8,023 nt of DNA, taken from the NCBI GenBank assembly GCA_002343715.1, contig DDSA01000220.1, forward strand, positions 1,026 through 9,048, given 5' to 3'. The notes beneath the pieces are model-generated. The model searched no databases and was not told the origin of the DNA. It saw nothing but the letters and a program-made list of their open reading frames with translations. The stretch is from Phycisphaerales bacterium UBA2402. GTDB lineage: Bacteria > Planctomycetota > Phycisphaerae > Phycisphaerales > UBA1924. The translations under genes were made by a program, and so were the position numbers. Positions 6,937-8,023 of this stretch are shown piece by piece (the first letter of the stretch is position 1; every line of letters starts with the position of its first letter).

Positions 6937-7061
6937 GGTTGGTCCGAGTGGCGTCGTGCGCCGGGGTGGGCCGCGGACGGCCGGAGCGCCCCGGGCGCGG
7001 GGCGAAAAAGAAACAGGAAACGAAACGGGATGGGACGGTCGCACTAGGCGGCCGTGACGGC

Positions 7062-7787
7062 TCAGGTCTTGATCACGTCGATGAGCATGAAGAAACGCGA
7101 CAGGAGCGTATCGAAGAGGAAGATGAAGGCGGCGATCAGGAAAGTCGCGGAGATGACCACACTCGTCGAATCGATAATGGTCTTGCGGGTGGACCAGTTG
7201 ACTTTCTTCATCTCCCCGTCCGTGGCGATGAGGAAGTCGGCGGATGTGCGTTTCACGGCCACGTACCGGTAGATGACGATGCCGCCCACGATGATGATGA
7301 GAATGGCCACACCGGCCTGCAGGTAGACCCTCTGGAACAGGTAGACGGGCTCGGGACGGCCCGCGGCCCCCGCGAATCCCGCGGCGGTTTCAACGCGGTC
7401 GGTGTCGAGGAGCGACTTGCCTTTGTTGAGGTTGAGTTCCTTCAGGTGCAGAATGCTCCCGTCGGAGTTGACGGAAGCGATTTTCGCCATGCCGATCGCG
7501 TCGGTGCCCCGCCGGAGAGTGACTTCCTGTCCGAGGCTCGCGGTTCCCGAGGGCCTGGCAACAGGGAGGATGTACTCGGCGACAGGGATCGAGACGGCGG
7601 CGAGGCGGTTCCACGCCCACATCGCGCCCGCGAGCACGATCATGCCCGCGAAGACGGCGGTCATCACGCGGACCCAGTACCCCTGACCATACTTGTAAAT
7701 GCCGAAGCCCAGGCGGCCGGCTTCCTTCAAGTCCTGACGGTCTTGATCGGTCGGGCGGTCGGAAGGTTTCGTGAGAGCGGTTTCCAT
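7062..7787 (-). CDS. secE: Preprotein translocase subunit SecE (enlarged form)
   Basis: SecE clamps the SecY channel in the inner membrane. The last 60 residues are canonical: an amphipathic helix with ADFLIATDGEMKKVNWSTRK (183-202), then the conserved membrane helix at about 207-228. Unlike a minimal SecE of about 60 residues, this protein has 241. Two additional hydrophobic segments precede the core, at about 38-62 (containing AVFAGMIVLAGAMW) and 155-176 (AGVAILIIIVGGIVIY). This resembles the three-helix E. coli form, which has 127 residues. The first two helices are separated by about 90 residues, where E. coli has only a short loop. ATG at 7787 is preferred because upstream codons run into the tRNA gene; no strong Shine-Dalgarno site is seen. 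The position between tRNA-Trp and nusG supports the call independently. The gap to nusG is 125 bp, long for this pair. Confidence 0.93.
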   Translation of the reverse strand: METALTKPSDRPTDQDRQDLKEAGRLGFGIYKYGQGYWVRVMTAVFAGMIVLAGAMWAWNRLAAVSIPVAEYILPVARPSGTASLGQEVTLRRGTDAIGMAKIASVNSDGSILHLKELNLNKGKSLLDTDRVETAAGFAGAAGRPEPVYLFQRVYLQAGVAILIIIVGGIVIYRYVAVKRTSADFLIATDGEMKKVNWSTRKTIIDSTSVVISATFLIAAFIFLFDTLLSRFFMLIDVIKT

Positions 7788-7838
7788 GTGATCTGCATTC
7801 AGCCGGAATGGTCCGGCGGTGAGGGACGATCGATCGAA

Positions 7839-7911
7839 CACGGCGGGAGGGACTTGAACCCGCAACCTGCGGATTTGGAATCCGCTGCTCTACCAGTTGA
7901 GCTACCGCCGT
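7839..7911 (-). tRNA. tRNA-Trp (anticodon CCA)
   Basis: The minus strand folds into a 73-base cloverleaf. The acceptor stem is ACGGCGG with CCGCCGT, the D stem GCTC with GAGC, the anticodon stem GCGGA with TCCGC around the loop TTCCAAA (anticodon CCA), and the T loop TTCAAGT. The discriminator base is G, as usual for bacterial tRNA-Trp. The 3' CCA is not encoded (TTC follows the discriminator), so it must be added by a nucleotidyltransferase. The T stem GCGGG/CCCTC has one C-U mismatch at the second pair (50-64). It lies between rpmG and secE, the common bacterial arrangement, and is probably cut from their shared transcript. Confidence 0.95.
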
Positions 7912-7987
7912 AATGGAGACGGGACCCGGGACCTGACGACCGCGAGATCATCGCGGCGGGTTCGGCCCATCCGTCGGGGAAGTTCGC

Positions 7988-8023
7988 TTACTTGCGCTTC
8001 ACCTTGTGCAGCGTGTGCTTGCG
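7988..8023 (-). CDS. rpmG: 50S ribosomal protein L33, C-terminal end (partial)
   Basis: Only the last 11 codons and TAA are in the window, reading RKHTLHKVKRK. The RKHTLHK ending is typical of the basic C-terminus of bacterial L33, a small protein of about 50-60 residues in the large ribosomal subunit. Position supports it strongly: rpmG precedes tRNA-Trp, secE and nusG in many bacteria. The part that would show whether this is the zinc-binding CXXC form lies outside the window. A weak 6-bp hairpin (7940-7945 with 7951-7956) lies between it and the tRNA and has no T run. Confidence 0.75.
   Translation of the reverse strand, partial: RKHTLHKVKRK

Noticed and set aside
6987..7004. GC-rich hairpin CGCCCC/GGGGCG between secE and nusG as a possible terminator
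   Set aside because: In the direction of transcription (minus strand) the T-rich stretch comes before the stem and not after it, so it does not have terminator form. secE and nusG are probably cotranscribed.
6316..7047. Long + strand open frame (243 codons) opposite nusG
   Set aside because: It is the antisense of nusG, whose NGN and KOW domains are unmistakable. The product is a Leu/Asp/Gly-rich low-complexity string, typical of the complement of a GC-rich gene.
6939..7913. Long + strand open frame (324 codons) opposite secE and the tRNA
   Set aside because: It runs through the tRNA gene and antisense to secE, and its composition (Asp, Gly, Arg, Glu, His) fits no protein family.
1..8023. 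Search for CRISPR arrays, insertion sequences, phage or defence genes
   Set aside because: No regularly spaced repeats, transposase or integrase motifs, or toxin-antitoxin-like pairs were seen. Every long gene has a housekeeping or regulatory assignment apart from the partial DUF11 protein.

Overview
The window is GC-rich, densely packed chromosomal DNA from a bacterium. It looks like a planctomycete, most plausibly of the Phycisphaerae type. That assignment is an inference from the mix of genes: a DUF11-repeat secreted protein, an HDOD protein, a plant-type ferredoxin-NADP reductase, an enlarged SecE, a divergent RlmN and a DnaB with a long Gly/Pro tail. High G+C and the scarcity of strong Shine-Dalgarno sites fit the same picture. 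No ribosomal RNA or protein phylogeny could be run to confirm it.

Layout, left to right. (1) 1-569 (+): the 3' end of a DUF11-repeat surface or secreted protein, then a small palindrome and a strong intrinsic terminator. (2) 748-1929 (+): an RlmN-family radical-SAM rRNA methyltransferase. (3) 1937-3166 (-): an HDOD-domain protein, convergent with rlmN and only 7 bp from it. (4) 3167-3494: a divergent intergenic region of about 330 bp, carrying inverted and direct repeats built on GATCGGG. (5) 3495-5186 (+): dnaB, the replicative helicase. (6) 5200-6162 (-): a plant-type ferredoxin-NADP(+) reductase, convergent with dnaB across 13 bp. (7) 6265-8023 (-): a translation/secretion cluster read right to left as rpmG (only its last codons are here), tRNA-Trp(CCA), secE, nusG. 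The FNR gene follows on the same strand, in the place where rplK usually lies.

The right-hand block keeps the common bacterial order rpmG - tRNA-Trp - secE - nusG, which makes those calls mutually supporting. RpmG is ribosomal protein L33, SecE is a Sec translocon subunit and NusG is a transcription elongation factor. RlmN modifies 23S rRNA and tRNA, and DnaB unwinds DNA at the fork. The left end is a separate transcription unit.

I see no mobile element, CRISPR array, phage gene or defence cassette, and no clearly new multi-gene system. What stands out is at the level of single proteins and sites: a SecE with a large predicted extracytoplasmic insert, a DnaB with an SSB-like disordered acidic tail, an RlmN with a divergent N-terminal domain, and the repeats between the HDOD gene and dnaB.
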